From positions 1-30,395 of the forward strand of contig JACJYI010000011.1 in assembly GCA_020636225.1 (NCBI GenBank): 30,395 nt of DNA, given 5' to 3'. The notes beneath the pieces were generated by a model. The model worked only from the letters and a program-made list of their open reading frames with translations, did not search any database and was not told the origin of the DNA. Shown here piece by piece: positions 16,240 to 24,884 of the stretch. Within the stretch, counting starts at the first letter, position 1. Each line of letters starts with the position of its first letter. The position numbers and the translations under genes are program-made. The DNA comes from Lewinellaceae bacterium. GTDB taxonomy: Bacteria; Bacteroidota; Bacteroidia; Chitinophagales; Saprospiraceae.

Positions 16240-17523
16240 ATGAGTGAGATCATTGATATCATCGCCCGCGAAATCCTGGATTCAAGGGGCAATCCCACCG
16301 TGGAGGTGGAAGTATTGACCGAGACCGGAGCGTTCGGTCGGGCCGCCGTTCCATCAGGGGCCTCCACCGGCAAGCATGAAGCGGTCGAATTGCGCGACGG
16401 TGATGACAGCCGCTTTCTGGGGAAAGGCGTAAGGAATGCCTGCCGGTTTGTAGAAGAAGAGATATCCGAGGAGATCATCGGTATGGAGATCGAGGACCAG
16501 ATCGGTATCGATCGTACCCTGATCGAGCTGGATGGCACTCCCAACAAATCCCGGTTGGGCGCGAACGCCATTCTCGGCGTCTCCCTTGCCGTGGCCCATG
16601 CTGCTGCAGCGGAGTTTGAAATGCCCCTCTATCGCTACATCGGCGGTGTGCATGCCCACACCCTGCCGGTGCCCATGATGAACATCCTCAATGGCGGAAG
16701 CCATGCGGATAATGGCATTGATTTTCAGGAGTTCATGATCATGCCGCTCGGCGCACCAACCTTCAAGGAAGCCCTGCGCATGGGCGTAGAGACCTTTCAC
16801 CACCTCAAGAGTGTCCTGAAAAGCAAGGGATATACCACCAATGTCGGGGATGAAGGTGGGTTTGCACCGGGGGTCAAGTCGAATGAAGAAGCGATCGAGA
16901 TGGTCCTGACGGCGATCGAAAAAGCCGGCTACACACCTGGCCAGGACATCATGATCGCCATGGATGCCGCCGCCTCCGAATTCTACGACGAGGAGTTGAA
17001 GTGCTATCATTTCCACAAGTCGGGCGGACAGCGGTACAGCAGTGCCGACCTGGTCGCCTACTGGGAAAACTGGTGCAACAAGTATCCGATCTATTCCATT
17101 GAGGATGGCCTGCACGAGGATGACTGGGCCGGTTGGAAACTGATGACCGAGCGCCTGGGGTCCAGGATACAGATCGTGGGTGACGATCTCTTCGTGACCA
17201 ATACCGACCGGTTGCGCAAGGGGATCGACGAGGGGATCGCCAATTCCATCCTCATCAAGGTCAACCAGATCGGTACCCTCACGGAGACCATTGAAGCGGT
17301 CCGGTTGGCCCAGACCAATGGCTATTCCGCCGTGATGTCGCACCGGTCCGGTGAAACTGAGGATACCACCATTGCCGACCTGGCAGTAGCCTTGAACACC
17401 GGCCAGATCAAGACAGGTTCAGCCTCCCGTTCGGACCGTGTCGCCAAATACAATCAACTGATCCGCATCGAAGAGGATCTCGATGATACGGCCTTCTATC
17501 CCGGGCCGGGCTTTCTTTCGTAA
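16240..17523 (+). CDS. eno: Enolase (phosphopyruvate hydratase)
   Basis: A 427-residue glycolytic enzyme that converts 2-phosphoglycerate to phosphoenolpyruvate with magnesium. ATG 16240 gives the family start MSEIIDIIAREILDSRGNP; the open frame extends further upstream but would overlap carA. Recognisable motifs are GGSHADNGIDFQEFMIMP, GDEGGFAP, SIEDGLHEDDW, GDDLFVTN, the lysine in IKVNQIGT, MSHRSGETED and the C-terminal GQIKTGSASRSDR. The length is as expected. carA next to eno is an arrangement recalled from other Bacteroidota. The FtsB-like gene starts 12 bases later. Confidence 0.98.
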   Translation: MSEIIDIIAREILDSRGNPTVEVEVLTETGAFGRAAVPSGASTGKHEAVELRDGDDSRFLGKGVRNACRFVEEEISEEIIGMEIEDQIGIDRTLIELDGTPNKSRLGANAILGVSLAVAHAAAAEFEMPLYRYIGGVHAHTLPVPMMNILNGGSHADNGIDFQEFMIMPLGAPTFKEALRMGVETFHHLKSVLKSKGYTTNVGDEGGFAPGVKSNEEAIEMVLTAIEKAGYTPGQDIMIAMDAAASEFYDEELKCYHFHKSGGQRYSSADLVAYWENWCNKYPIYSIEDGLHEDDWAGWKLMTERLGSRIQIVGDDLFVTNTDRLRKGIDEGIANSILIKVNQIGTLTETIEAVRLAQTNGYSAVMSHRSGETEDTTIADLAVALNTGQIKTGSASRSDRVAKYNQLIRIEEDLDDTAFYPGPGFLS

Positions 17524-17535
17524 AATCCCATCACC

Positions 17536-17847
17536 ATGAACATCTTGCAAACCCTGTATCAGAATCACAAGAGCGAGATCCGGAAACTGGTCCGGAACCG
17601 GTACTTCCTGGTGTCTCTCGGCTTTCTGATCCATGTGATCTTTTTTGATCACAGCCGTCTCATCAGCCAGTGGCAATTGGAAAGTGACATCCAGAAACTG
17701 GAGGAAGACAAGGCCAAGTATCAACAGCAGATCGAAGCGATCCGACAGGAGGGTGAGGAGATCGGGAAGGATCGGGAACGCTATGCCCGTGAACACTACT
17801 ACATGAAGAAGCCGAATGAGGATGTCTACATTTTGGAAGATCAATAA
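17536..17847 (+). CDS. FtsB/DivIC-like septum formation initiator protein
   Basis: A 103-residue bitopic membrane protein. A short cytoplasmic N terminus is followed by one transmembrane segment at about residues 24-38 (YFLVSLGFLIHVIFF), then a coiled coil at about 48-80 (LESDIQKLEEDKAKYQQQIEAI) and the short C-terminal part AREHYYMKKPNEDVYIL. This is the layout of the FtsB/DivIC family, which links FtsL and FtsQ in the divisome and helps activate septal wall synthesis. The family is called from layout and the conserved A-R-E-x-Y-x-M-x-K-P-x-E pattern. It lies between eno and sucD with gaps of 12 and 15 bases, so it is co-transcribed with metabolic genes. Confidence 0.88.
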   Translation: MNILQTLYQNHKSEIRKLVRNRYFLVSLGFLIHVIFFDHSRLISQWQLESDIQKLEEDKAKYQQQIEAIRQEGEEIGKDRERYAREHYYMKKPNEDVYILEDQ

Positions 17848-17862
17848 ATCGAAACAAGGACT

Positions 17863-18735
17863 ATGTCAGTATTAGTAAATAAGGATTCAAAGGTGATTGT
17901 CCAGGGGTTCACCGGAAAGGAAGGAACCTTTCATGCCGAGCAGATGATCGCCTATGGGACAAACGTGGTCGGGGGAGTGACCCCGGGAAAAGGAGGACAG
18001 ACCCATCTGGACCGGCCCGTGTTCAATACCGTTTCGGATGCTGTCCAGCAGGCCGGTGCGGATGTCAGTCTCATCTTCGTTCCCCCCGGATTTGCCGCGG
18101 ATGCGATCATGGAGGCCGCTGAAGCCGGTATCAAGGTGATCGTCTGTATCACCGAAGGGATCCCGGTGCAGGATATGGTCCGTGCCAAGGCCTATATCGA
18201 TCAGTTCGATTGCCGCCTGATCGGTCCCAACTGCCCGGGGATCATCACCCCGGATGAGGCCAAGGTGGGCATCATGCCCGGCTTTATCCATCGCAAAGGG
18301 CGCATCGGTATCGTATCCCGGTCCGGTACCCTGACCTATGAAGCGGTCGATCAGGTGACCAAGGCGGGAATGGGGCAAAGTACCTGTATCGGCATCGGAG
18401 GTGACCCGATCTGTGGAACCACTACCCGGGATGCGGTGGAGCTCCTGATGAATGACCCGGAGACGGATGGCATTGTGATGATCGGTGAGATCGGCGGCAG
18501 CATGGAAGCGGACGCTGCCCGCTGGATCAAGGCCCACGGAACCAAGCCTGTAGTGGGATTCATCGCGGGAAAGACAGCCCCGAAAGGCCGGAAGATGGGT
18601 CACGCCGGAGCGATCATCGGTGGAGCGGATGATACCGCTGAAGCCAAGATGAGGATCATGACCGAATGCGGGATCACTGTTGTCGAATCACCCGCCGTGA
18701 TCGGCGAAGCCATGCGCAAATTGATCATGGGCTGA
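17863..18735 (+). CDS. sucD: Succinate--CoA ligase [ADP-forming], alpha subunit
   Basis: A 290-residue subunit of the citric-acid-cycle enzyme that interconverts succinyl-CoA and succinate with ATP or GTP formation. The CoA-binding Rossmann domain carries GFTGKEGTFH (from about residue 15) and the ligase domain has IGPNCPGIITP and SRSGTLTYE. The phosphorylated histidine is His247 in GRKMGHAGAI. Length and motifs are complete. The beta-subunit gene sucC is not adjacent, so it must be elsewhere. This is the last gene of the carA operon and is followed by two hairpins, the second a strong terminator. Confidence 0.97.
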   Translation: MSVLVNKDSKVIVQGFTGKEGTFHAEQMIAYGTNVVGGVTPGKGGQTHLDRPVFNTVSDAVQQAGADVSLIFVPPGFAADAIMEAAEAGIKVIVCITEGIPVQDMVRAKAYIDQFDCRLIGPNCPGIITPDEAKVGIMPGFIHRKGRIGIVSRSGTLTYEAVDQVTKAGMGQSTCIGIGGDPICGTTTRDAVELLMNDPETDGIVMIGEIGGSMEADAARWIKAHGTKPVVGFIAGKTAPKGRKMGHAGAIIGGADDTAEAKMRIMTECGITVVESPAVIGEAMRKLIMG

Positions 18736-18758
18736 TTTTCTTCGTCGAATCTGAAGGA

Positions 18759-18788
18759 TTGCCTTATCTTAGGCAAAGGAATTTTTTT
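18759..18788 (+). terminator. Weak hairpin followed by a T7 run, after sucD
   Basis: TTGCCT and AGGCAA pair over 6 bases around TATCTT. Five further bases separate the stem from a run of seven T. It may be a first, leaky terminator ahead of the strong one at 18801. Confidence 0.35.
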
Positions 18789-18800
18789 CATGGTTATACG

Positions 18801-18830
18801 GAAAGCCCCGGTGCACTGACCGGGGCTTTC
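18801..18830. terminator. Strong bidirectional terminator between sucD and the histidine kinase gene
   Basis: GAAAGCCCCGGT and ACCGGGGCTTTC pair over 12 bases with a 6-base loop. It lies between convergent genes, 4 bases from the kinase stop, and probably serves both strands. Confidence 0.85.
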
Positions 18831-18834
18831 TCAT

Positions 18835-21800
18835 TTAGACCGTATCCTCCAGGGGGAGTTCGACAAAGAAGGTAGTACCTCTGCCAGGACGAGTGCGGAA
18901 ATAGATGTTTCCGCCGATCATGTCGATGATGTTTCGACAGATGGCCAGTCCCAAACCCGTACCTGAACTCTTGGTGGTAAAATTGGGCATGAAGACCTTC
19001 TCCTGCATGTTCTCCGGGATGCCACTGCCATTGTCTTCCACTTCGATGACCGCGCTGTGGTCCTTCCGATAGAGCCGGATATGGATGCGACCGGCTCGTT
19101 CGGCAGGGATGGCCTGGATCGCATTCTTGACCAGGTTGTTCAACACCCGGATCAGCTGGTTTTTATCGGCATTGACCGTCAACTGGTCCTGCGGCAGGGA
19201 CGTGGTGATCTGCAATTCACCGTCAGGATGTTCACCGAACAGGTTCCTCACGGAGAGGATCAGGTCATTGATGACCAGGTCCTCCGGGAACGCCTCCGGG
19301 ATCTTGGCAAAATTGGAAAATTCCGATGCGATCTGGGAGAGATTCTCGATCTGCTCGATCAGGGTGGCAGACACCCGGTCCAGCAATGCCTTGTCCTCGG
19401 CCTTGCTTGGCTTGAAGGCCAGTTGCAGATGCTGCAGGCTCAGCTTCATGGGCGTCAGCGGGTTCTTGATCTCATGGGCAACCTGCTTGGCCATTTCGCG
19501 CCAGGCACCTTCCCGTTCCGATCGGGCGAGCAGATCGGCACTTTCCTGCAGCTTGAGGATCATCCGGTTGTATTCCGCGATCAGGTCACCCAGTTCGTCA
19601 CGGCTGCTCCATTCCAGCGGCTGGTTGTGCTTGCCCAGTTTGAACTGTTTCAGTTTCTGGCCGATCACCGAGATCGGCAGGGTGATCGAATTGGCCACCA
19701 GGATGGCCAGGGCCCCGGCGATGAACAACAGGAACACATAGACATTCAACAAGGCACTGATGAACTCCGAGATGTCCTGTTGGAGGAAGGACCGATCCGT
19801 ATAATACGGGATGGCCAGGAATCCGGGAGGCATGCCGGCCAGTCTGGGCAGCGGGGCATATGCCGTTCGATAGGCCAGTTGCCCGATGGTGTTCTCGCCG
19901 ATGAACAGGGATTTGTCCTCCCAGATCATCGCTGCCAGCGCCCGTCCATCCATCAGCGGAGAGGCCAGTTGGCTGGAGTAGACCAATGGCTCCGAACTGT
20001 ACATCAGCCGCCCCTGGGTATTGAACAGATCGATGTCCGTCTGGTGGACCTGGGCGATCGAACGCAGGATGTCTTCCATCTCGACCGGGGTGGGATCATT
20101 GAGCTTGGAGATCTGGTTGTCCAGATCCTTGGCGACACTGAGGGCTTTGCGCTGAAGGCGCTCCTGGTGGTATTGCTCCGTCGTATTCTTGAAATAGAAA
20201 ATAGTGATGGCCCCGATGATCAGGAAGGACAGCACGATCAGGGAGATCACCGAGAACTGGATCCGGTTGCGCAGGGACAATCGGTGGGACAGGGAGAAAT
20301 TGAGGGTGTCCGGCAGGAAGGAAAAAATGGTGTTCAGTACCGTGATCAGGAAGAGAGTAATGGTGAGCAGGCAGAACAGGTAGGAGAACAACGAGAGGAA
20401 CTCACCCCGTCCTCCCGATTCATAGGTGATCAGCAGGTCAAAGTCGCCCTGACGGAGTCGGAATCCCTGGTAGTTCCGGGTGCGAAACCAGTGCGATGTC
20501 TGGTTCGACTGCCATTCGTTCCGTAGGCTGAAGGCGAGGTCCTCGGGCAATGTACTTTGGATCCGGTCGCCCTGATAGGTGAGTTGATACTGGAAATTCT
20601 CCAGGTCGGCGATCCCCTTGTACGGGGTGGCCTTCAACAACTCGGCATAGACCTGCTTGGCATCCGAATCGTCCCGCCGGAACTGGTAGGTCGTTCCACA
20701 GGTATTGGACAGCTCGTATTGATAGGTTTGGTCATTGAATTGCCAGGACCATCTGTCCGGGTCACCGGTAGAATCACGCTGCACATCGGAGCGTTCCCAG
20801 GTGTAGTAATGCTTGGTATAGGTCAGGTCATTCAGTTCGGTGGACAGGAATGCCTCATTGTGGTTCCGGTTTGCGAACGCATTGAGCTCCGCCTCGAGTT
20901 GCTGATCCCTGGGATCGATGAGGATCTCGGCGTATCGCTCCAGCTTCTGATCCACCTTCTGGTTGTTGAAGTGGTAGAGAAACCCGGCGGCCAGGCCACT
21001 GAACAGGATCATCCACAGGATGATCCAGGTGAGGTTGGAGGCCCGGACATCCGCATAGTATTCGAAGAGCAGGAGGTAGGCCATCAACAGGATGCCCAGT
21101 GGCCATCCGGGGATGGGCAGCCCGAGGAAATGGCCGGTCAACAGGCCGATCGCACCGGCCGCGATCAGCGAAATGAAGCGATGGAGCCGGGACAATCGGG
21201 TCTGGTTGATGAACAGCAGGATCCTGTATGAATAGAGAAACAGGGCGATCAGCAGCAGTTGGACAGCCAGGAGAGAGAGGAAGCTGTATGTATTGAAATT
21301 GAAGATATCGTCGAATCGAAAGGTAATGTCACTGTCGATGACCAGGATGTGAAACAGGTGGACCATGGCCAACAGGCCAAACGCGATTGCCAGATAGTTC
21401 AGGAAGGCGATCATGCGTTTTCTGGCGACCGGATAGCCGGAGAAATCCGGCATCGGCAACTCGCGATAGAAAAAGATGATGATCCAGAGCAACAGGGAGA
21501 TATTGATCAGCAGATCGCCGATCGAGTGGCTGAGCAACGGGTTGTCCAGGGACCTCCTGAACAGTTCCAGTTGCTGGAAATGTCCGGTGAAGTCCAGACC
21601 CATGGACAGCAGGCGGAGTCCGAACAAGGTACTCAGGAACAACAGGGGGCCGAGCGGACTGCGGCCCGTCCGGATCATCCAGGAAGCGATCATATGGGCC
21701 ACGCTGGCGGTCAGAAGGGCCGCCAGGAGGAACAGGATCAGGGAAATGTATTCCCGGGGAAGTGAGTTCCTGGACTTGCTGAAATCCAGGTATCCCAGGA

Positions 21801-22425
21801 TCTGGCCATCCCTTAACCGGATCGGATGATCCGTTGGCTGCTTGACGACTTCAACATCGCCCGGAAAATCGGGATCGGCGGGAAAGTCGGGGGAGAGCAA
21901 GGGGCCGGAAGCGGTATATTGATGCTTGATGGGGATCAGGGCGTACAGGTCGACCGAGTCGGAGATCTGTCGGAATTCGGGCAGGTACCATCCATCCGCC
22001 AGCGGGGTCAACTGGTGGACCTGGGACAGGGTCTGGAGGTCTCGTGTGGCCACGCCGGCAATGCCCCGGTTCCAGTAGATCAGGGAGTCGTTCAGGGTGT
22101 AGAACAGGCTGAAGGGGAGCTCGGCCATCCGCACCATCCGCTCCGTGAAGGCAGCATAAATGGGCGCGGGCATCTGGTTCTTGTCGAGCAGGTAGGTCTT
22201 GATGATCAGCTCCTCTTTGGCCATGTCATCGATCTGGCTCTCCTGCTCATGGATCCAGGCTTCCAGCTGTTCGCGCATATTGTCGCGGGCATGATGGTGT
22301 TGATACCAGTCAAACCACGATGCCATGGCCCAGAGGCCAGCACAAAGCGCGATCCACCACCAGAAGGCGGTAGGCCACCGTGATGATCGGGTCAACTTGT
22401 CGGGCTGTTCAGCTGTTCTCTCCAT
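18835..22425 (-). CDS. Large multi-pass membrane sensor histidine kinase, NtrY-like
   Basis: About 1196 residues from ATG 22425. The order is: transmembrane helix at 20-38; extracytoplasmic domain to about 225; seven or so membrane helices between about 227 and 485; a second extracytoplasmic domain to about 680; two helices at 680-745; a third sensor segment; a helix at about 890-915; HAMP; then the kinase core. The phosphoacceptor is His984 in AHEIKNPLTPMKLS. The N box is NNLVKNAIQAI (about 1096), the G1 box DNGSGIP (about 1131) and the G2 box GTGLGLA (about 1155). The HEIKNPLTP box is typical of NtrY-type kinases. An in-frame ATG at 22482 would add 19 Cys-containing residues reaching towards the hmgA promoter; the shorter start is preferred but not proved. 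No response regulator is adjacent. The signal is unknown. Confidence 0.92.
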   Translation of the reverse strand: MERTAEQPDKLTRSSRWPTAFWWWIALCAGLWAMASWFDWYQHHHARDNMREQLEAWIHEQESQIDDMAKEELIIKTYLLDKNQMPAPIYAAFTERMVRMAELPFSLFYTLNDSLIYWNRGIAGVATRDLQTLSQVHQLTPLADGWYLPEFRQISDSVDLYALIPIKHQYTASGPLLSPDFPADPDFPGDVEVVKQPTDHPIRLRDGQILGYLDFSKSRNSLPREYISLILFLLAALLTASVAHMIASWMIRTGRSPLGPLLFLSTLFGLRLLSMGLDFTGHFQQLELFRRSLDNPLLSHSIGDLLINISLLLWIIIFFYRELPMPDFSGYPVARKRMIAFLNYLAIAFGLLAMVHLFHILVIDSDITFRFDDIFNFNTYSFLSLLAVQLLLIALFLYSYRILLFINQTRLSRLHRFISLIAAGAIGLLTGHFLGLPIPGWPLGILLMAYLLLFEYYADVRASNLTWIILWMILFSGLAAGFLYHFNNQKVDQKLERYAEILIDPRDQQLEAELNAFANRNHNEAFLSTELNDLTYTKHYYTWERSDVQRDSTGDPDRWSWQFNDQTYQYELSNTCGTTYQFRRDDSDAKQVYAELLKATPYKGIADLENFQYQLTYQGDRIQSTLPEDLAFSLRNEWQSNQTSHWFRTRNYQGFRLRQGDFDLLITYESGGRGEFLSLFSYLFCLLTITLFLITVLNTIFSFLPDTLNFSLSHRLSLRNRIQFSVISLIVLSFLIIGAITIFYFKNTTEQYHQERLQRKALSVAKDLDNQISKLNDPTPVEMEDILRSIAQVHQTDIDLFNTQGRLMYSSEPLVYSSQLASPLMDGRALAAMIWEDKSLFIGENTIGQLAYRTAYAPLPRLAGMPPGFLAIPYYTDRSFLQQDISEFISALLNVYVFLLFIAGALAILVANSITLPISVIGQKLKQFKLGKHNQPLEWSSRDELGDLIAEYNRMILKLQESADLLARSEREGAWREMAKQVAHEIKNPLTPMKLSLQHLQLAFKPSKAEDKALLDRVSATLIEQIENLSQIASEFSNFAKIPEAFPEDLVINDLILSVRNLFGEHPDGELQITTSLPQDQLTVNADKNQLIRVLNNLVKNAIQAIPAERAGRIHIRLYRKDHSAVIEVEDNGSGIPENMQEKVFMPNFTTKSSGTGLGLAICRNIIDMIGGNIYFRTRPGRGTTFFVELPLEDTV

Positions 22426-22505
22426 ATTCCGCGATCCGCACCCTGAATGTACGCAGGTCCGGCACTTTGGTTCGGTTTCCATTCAGGAGAATGCTGAAAG
22501 GACGG

Positions 22506-22513
22506 TATCTTTG
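22506..22513 (+). promoter_or_regulatory. Promoter -7 box of hmgA-hpd, in the divergent kinase/hmgA region
   Basis: TATCTTTG matches TAnnTTTG and ends 15 bases before ATG 22529. A clear TTG is lacking at the -33 distance, which would fit a regulated promoter. The whole kinase-hmgA intergenic space is 22426-22528; no convincing promoter was seen for the kinase. Confidence 0.55.
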
Positions 22514-22528
22514 GATCAAACAGCGCGT

Positions 22529-23686
22529 ATGCACTACCATTCACTCGGGCAAATTCCTCCCAAACGACATACTCAGTTTCGCAAGCCCGACGGCACCCTC
22601 TACCACGAGCAATTGTTCTCTACCGAAGGCTTCAGTGACCTGTATTCATTGCTCTATCACACGCATCCGCCCACCCAGATCGTCCAGGTGGGGGATCCGG
22701 TCGATATTCGTCCCGAGGTCGTGGAAGATCGCCAGCTCAAGCACCGGTGCCTGCAGGGCTTTCGCATCGAACCCCGCAAGCATTATCTGGAAAGTCGCGT
22801 GCCTGTCCTGGTCAATGCGGATTGCAAGATCATCCTCGCAGCGCCGACCACGTCCATGACGGATACCTATTTCAAGAATGCCGATGCCGATGAAGTGATC
22901 TTTGTGCACGAGGGAAGTGGCGTCCTGCACACCATGTATGGCAAGTTGCCATTTGAGTATGGCGACTACCTGGTCATTCCCCGGGGCACCATCTATCAAA
23001 TCCGGTTTGATACATCCGACAACCGACTCTTCATCGTTGAATCATCCGGACCGATCACCCCGCCCAAGCGCTACCGGAACCAGTTCGGACAGTTGCTCGA
23101 ACATGCCCCGTTCTGTGAGCGTGATATTCGCAAGCCGATCGATCTGGAGACGCACGATGAACAGGGTGATTTCCTGTTGACCATCAAGAAGCAGGATCAG
23201 CTGTATCCCTATCATTATCTCAGTCATCCGTTTGATGTGGTGGGATGGGATGGCTATGTCTACCCCTATGCCTTCTCTATCCACAATTTCGAACCGATCA
23301 CCGGCAGGGTCCACCAGCCACCTCCCGTTCACCAGACCTTTGACGGACATCAGTTCGTGATCTGCTCGTTTGTTCCTCGGCTATATGACTACCATCCCCT
23401 GGCCATTCCGGCCCCCTACAATCACAGCAATATCGACAGCGATGAGGTGTTGTATTATGTGGATGGCGATTTCATGAGCCGGGCCCATGTCGAAAAGGGG
23501 ATGATCACCCTGCATCCGGGAGGCATTCCCCATGGCCCTCACCCGGGAACGGTAGAGAAAAGTATCGGGGCCAGGGAGACAGGTGAACTGGCGGTCATGG
23601 TAGATACCTTCCGCCCGCTCCTGATGACCCGGCAGGCTGCCGGTATCGAAGAACCGGATTATTATCTTAGCTGGCTGAAACGATAG
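22529..23686 (+). CDS. hmgA: Homogentisate 1,2-dioxygenase
   Basis: A 385-residue cupin-fold iron enzyme that opens the ring of homogentisate to maleylacetoacetate in tyrosine breakdown. Family signatures are PFDVVGWDGYVYPYAFSI, NFEPITGRVHQPPPVHQTF and HPGGIPHGPHPG. Likely iron ligands are His299, Glu306 and His335, by comparison with the His-Glu-His set of the human enzyme; spacing between the first two is one residue longer here. ATG 22529 was chosen because it gives the family start MHYHSLGQIPPKRHTQF and sits 15 bases after a -7 box; the upstream in-frame extension would overlap the divergent kinase gene. hpd follows 25 bases later, so the two consecutive pathway steps form an operon. Confidence 0.94.
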   Translation: MHYHSLGQIPPKRHTQFRKPDGTLYHEQLFSTEGFSDLYSLLYHTHPPTQIVQVGDPVDIRPEVVEDRQLKHRCLQGFRIEPRKHYLESRVPVLVNADCKIILAAPTTSMTDTYFKNADADEVIFVHEGSGVLHTMYGKLPFEYGDYLVIPRGTIYQIRFDTSDNRLFIVESSGPITPPKRYRNQFGQLLEHAPFCERDIRKPIDLETHDEQGDFLLTIKKQDQLYPYHYLSHPFDVVGWDGYVYPYAFSIHNFEPITGRVHQPPPVHQTFDGHQFVICSFVPRLYDYHPLAIPAPYNHSNIDSDEVLYYVDGDFMSRAHVEKGMITLHPGGIPHGPHPGTVEKSIGARETGELAVMVDTFRPLLMTRQAAGIEEPDYYLSWLKR

Positions 23687-23711
23687 TAAGGCCCTTCAAA
23701 CGATCGAGACC

Positions 23712-24836
23712 ATGCAAACACAGACTCAGACTTCCTCCACATCGGTAGCGGATACCTTCCCCATCAAGGGGACGGATTATGTTGAATTCTTCGTTGGCAA
23801 TGCCAAGCAGGCGGCCATCTACTATCAGGCCACCTTTGGATTTCGGTGGACTGCCTATCGCGGTCCCGAGACCGGCCACCGGGATACGGTGTCCTATGTG
23901 TTGGAACAGGGGAAGGTCCGCTTTGTCCTGACCAGTGCCCTTCGTCCGGATCACGAAGTGGCTCGTCACGTGGCCACCCACGGTGATGGGGTCCGTGTTC
24001 TGGCGTTGTGGGTCGATGATGCTGCCAAGTCGTTCGAAGCAGCCGTGTCCCGGGGGGCCAAACCGGCCCTGGAACCACATCGGGTCAAGGATGCCAGCGG
24101 AGAGGTCTGCCTCTCTGCTATCCATACCTACGGGGAGACCATCCACATGATGGTCGAGCGGCAGGACTACAACGGCGTGTTCCTGCCCGGGTACGAACCC
24201 AGGAGCAATGAGTTTCCGATCGAGCCGGTCGGCTTGAAATATGTGGATCACTGCGTGGGCAATGTTGAGCTCGGAGAGATGAACCGCTGGGTCAAATTCT
24301 ACCAGGATGTGCTGGGATTCAAATTGCTGATCACTTTCGATGACAAGGACATCGCCACCGAGTATACCGCTCTGATGAGCAAGGTGGTGTCGAACGGGAA
24401 TGGCTATATCAAGTTTCCGATTAACGAACCGGCCAAGGGACTGAAGAAATCCCAGATCGAGGAGTATCTGGAATTCTACCGCGGTGCCGGGGTCCAGCAT
24501 ATCGCCCTGGCCACGGATGATATCCTCTTTACCGTCGACACCCTGCGCAAGAAAGGGGTTGACTTCCTCTACGTTCCCGACACCTACTACGAGGATGTTC
24601 CCGAACGCGTCGGGGCCATCGATGAGGATATCGAAGACCTCAAGCGCCTGAACATCCTGGTGGATCGGGATGAGGATGGCTATCTGCTGCAGATCTTCAC
24701 CAAGCCGGTCCAGGATCGGCCGACGGTGTTCTACGAGATCATCCAGCGCAAGGGGGCCAAGTCCTTCGGGAAAGGCAACTTCAAGGCCTTGTTCGAGGCC
24801 ATTGAGCGCGAACAGGAGGTGAGAGGGACTCTCTAA
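23712..24836 (+). CDS. hpd: 4-hydroxyphenylpyruvate dioxygenase
   Basis: A 374-residue vicinal-oxygen-chelate iron enzyme that converts 4-hydroxyphenylpyruvate to homogentisate, the substrate of the preceding gene product. There are two glyoxalase-fold halves: the N-terminal one begins TDYVEFFVGNAKQAAIYYQ and the C-terminal one begins LKYVDHCVGNVE. The iron triad is His180 (VDHCVGN), His263 (QHIALATDD) and Glu342 (VFYEIIQRKG). The C terminus FGKGNFKALFEAIEREQ is the conserved gating helix of the family. Length and residues are normal. The fumarylacetoacetate hydrolase and maleylacetoacetate isomerase genes are not in the window. Confidence 0.97.
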   Translation: MQTQTQTSSTSVADTFPIKGTDYVEFFVGNAKQAAIYYQATFGFRWTAYRGPETGHRDTVSYVLEQGKVRFVLTSALRPDHEVARHVATHGDGVRVLALWVDDAAKSFEAAVSRGAKPALEPHRVKDASGEVCLSAIHTYGETIHMMVERQDYNGVFLPGYEPRSNEFPIEPVGLKYVDHCVGNVELGEMNRWVKFYQDVLGFKLLITFDDKDIATEYTALMSKVVSNGNGYIKFPINEPAKGLKKSQIEEYLEFYRGAGVQHIALATDDILFTVDTLRKKGVDFLYVPDTYYEDVPERVGAIDEDIEDLKRLNILVDRDEDGYLLQIFTKPVQDRPTVFYEIIQRKGAKSFGKGNFKALFEAIEREQEVRGTL

Positions 24837-24841
24837 AAAAG

Positions 24842-24872
24842 AAAAGGGGCAATCCGTGATTGCCCCTTTTTT
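24842..24872. terminator. Bidirectional terminator between hpd and the FG-GAP lipoprotein gene
   Basis: AAAAGGGGCAATC pairs with GATTGCCCCTTTT over 13 bases with loop CGT, followed by more T on the plus strand and A-rich sequence (T-rich on the minus strand) on the other side. It lies between convergent genes. Confidence 0.9.
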
Positions 24873-24884
24873 GAATGTTGCAGG

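Noticed and set aside
16354..17343. Minus-strand open frame (329 codons) inside eno
   Set aside because: It is antisense to fully conserved enolase motifs; its length is explained by GC-rich codon bias.
19057..20526. Long plus-strand open frame (489 codons) opposite the histidine kinase
   Set aside because: Its product is a low-complexity Gln/Asp/Arg/Leu-rich string with no motif, and the minus strand encodes a complete HAMP, HisKA and ATPase core.
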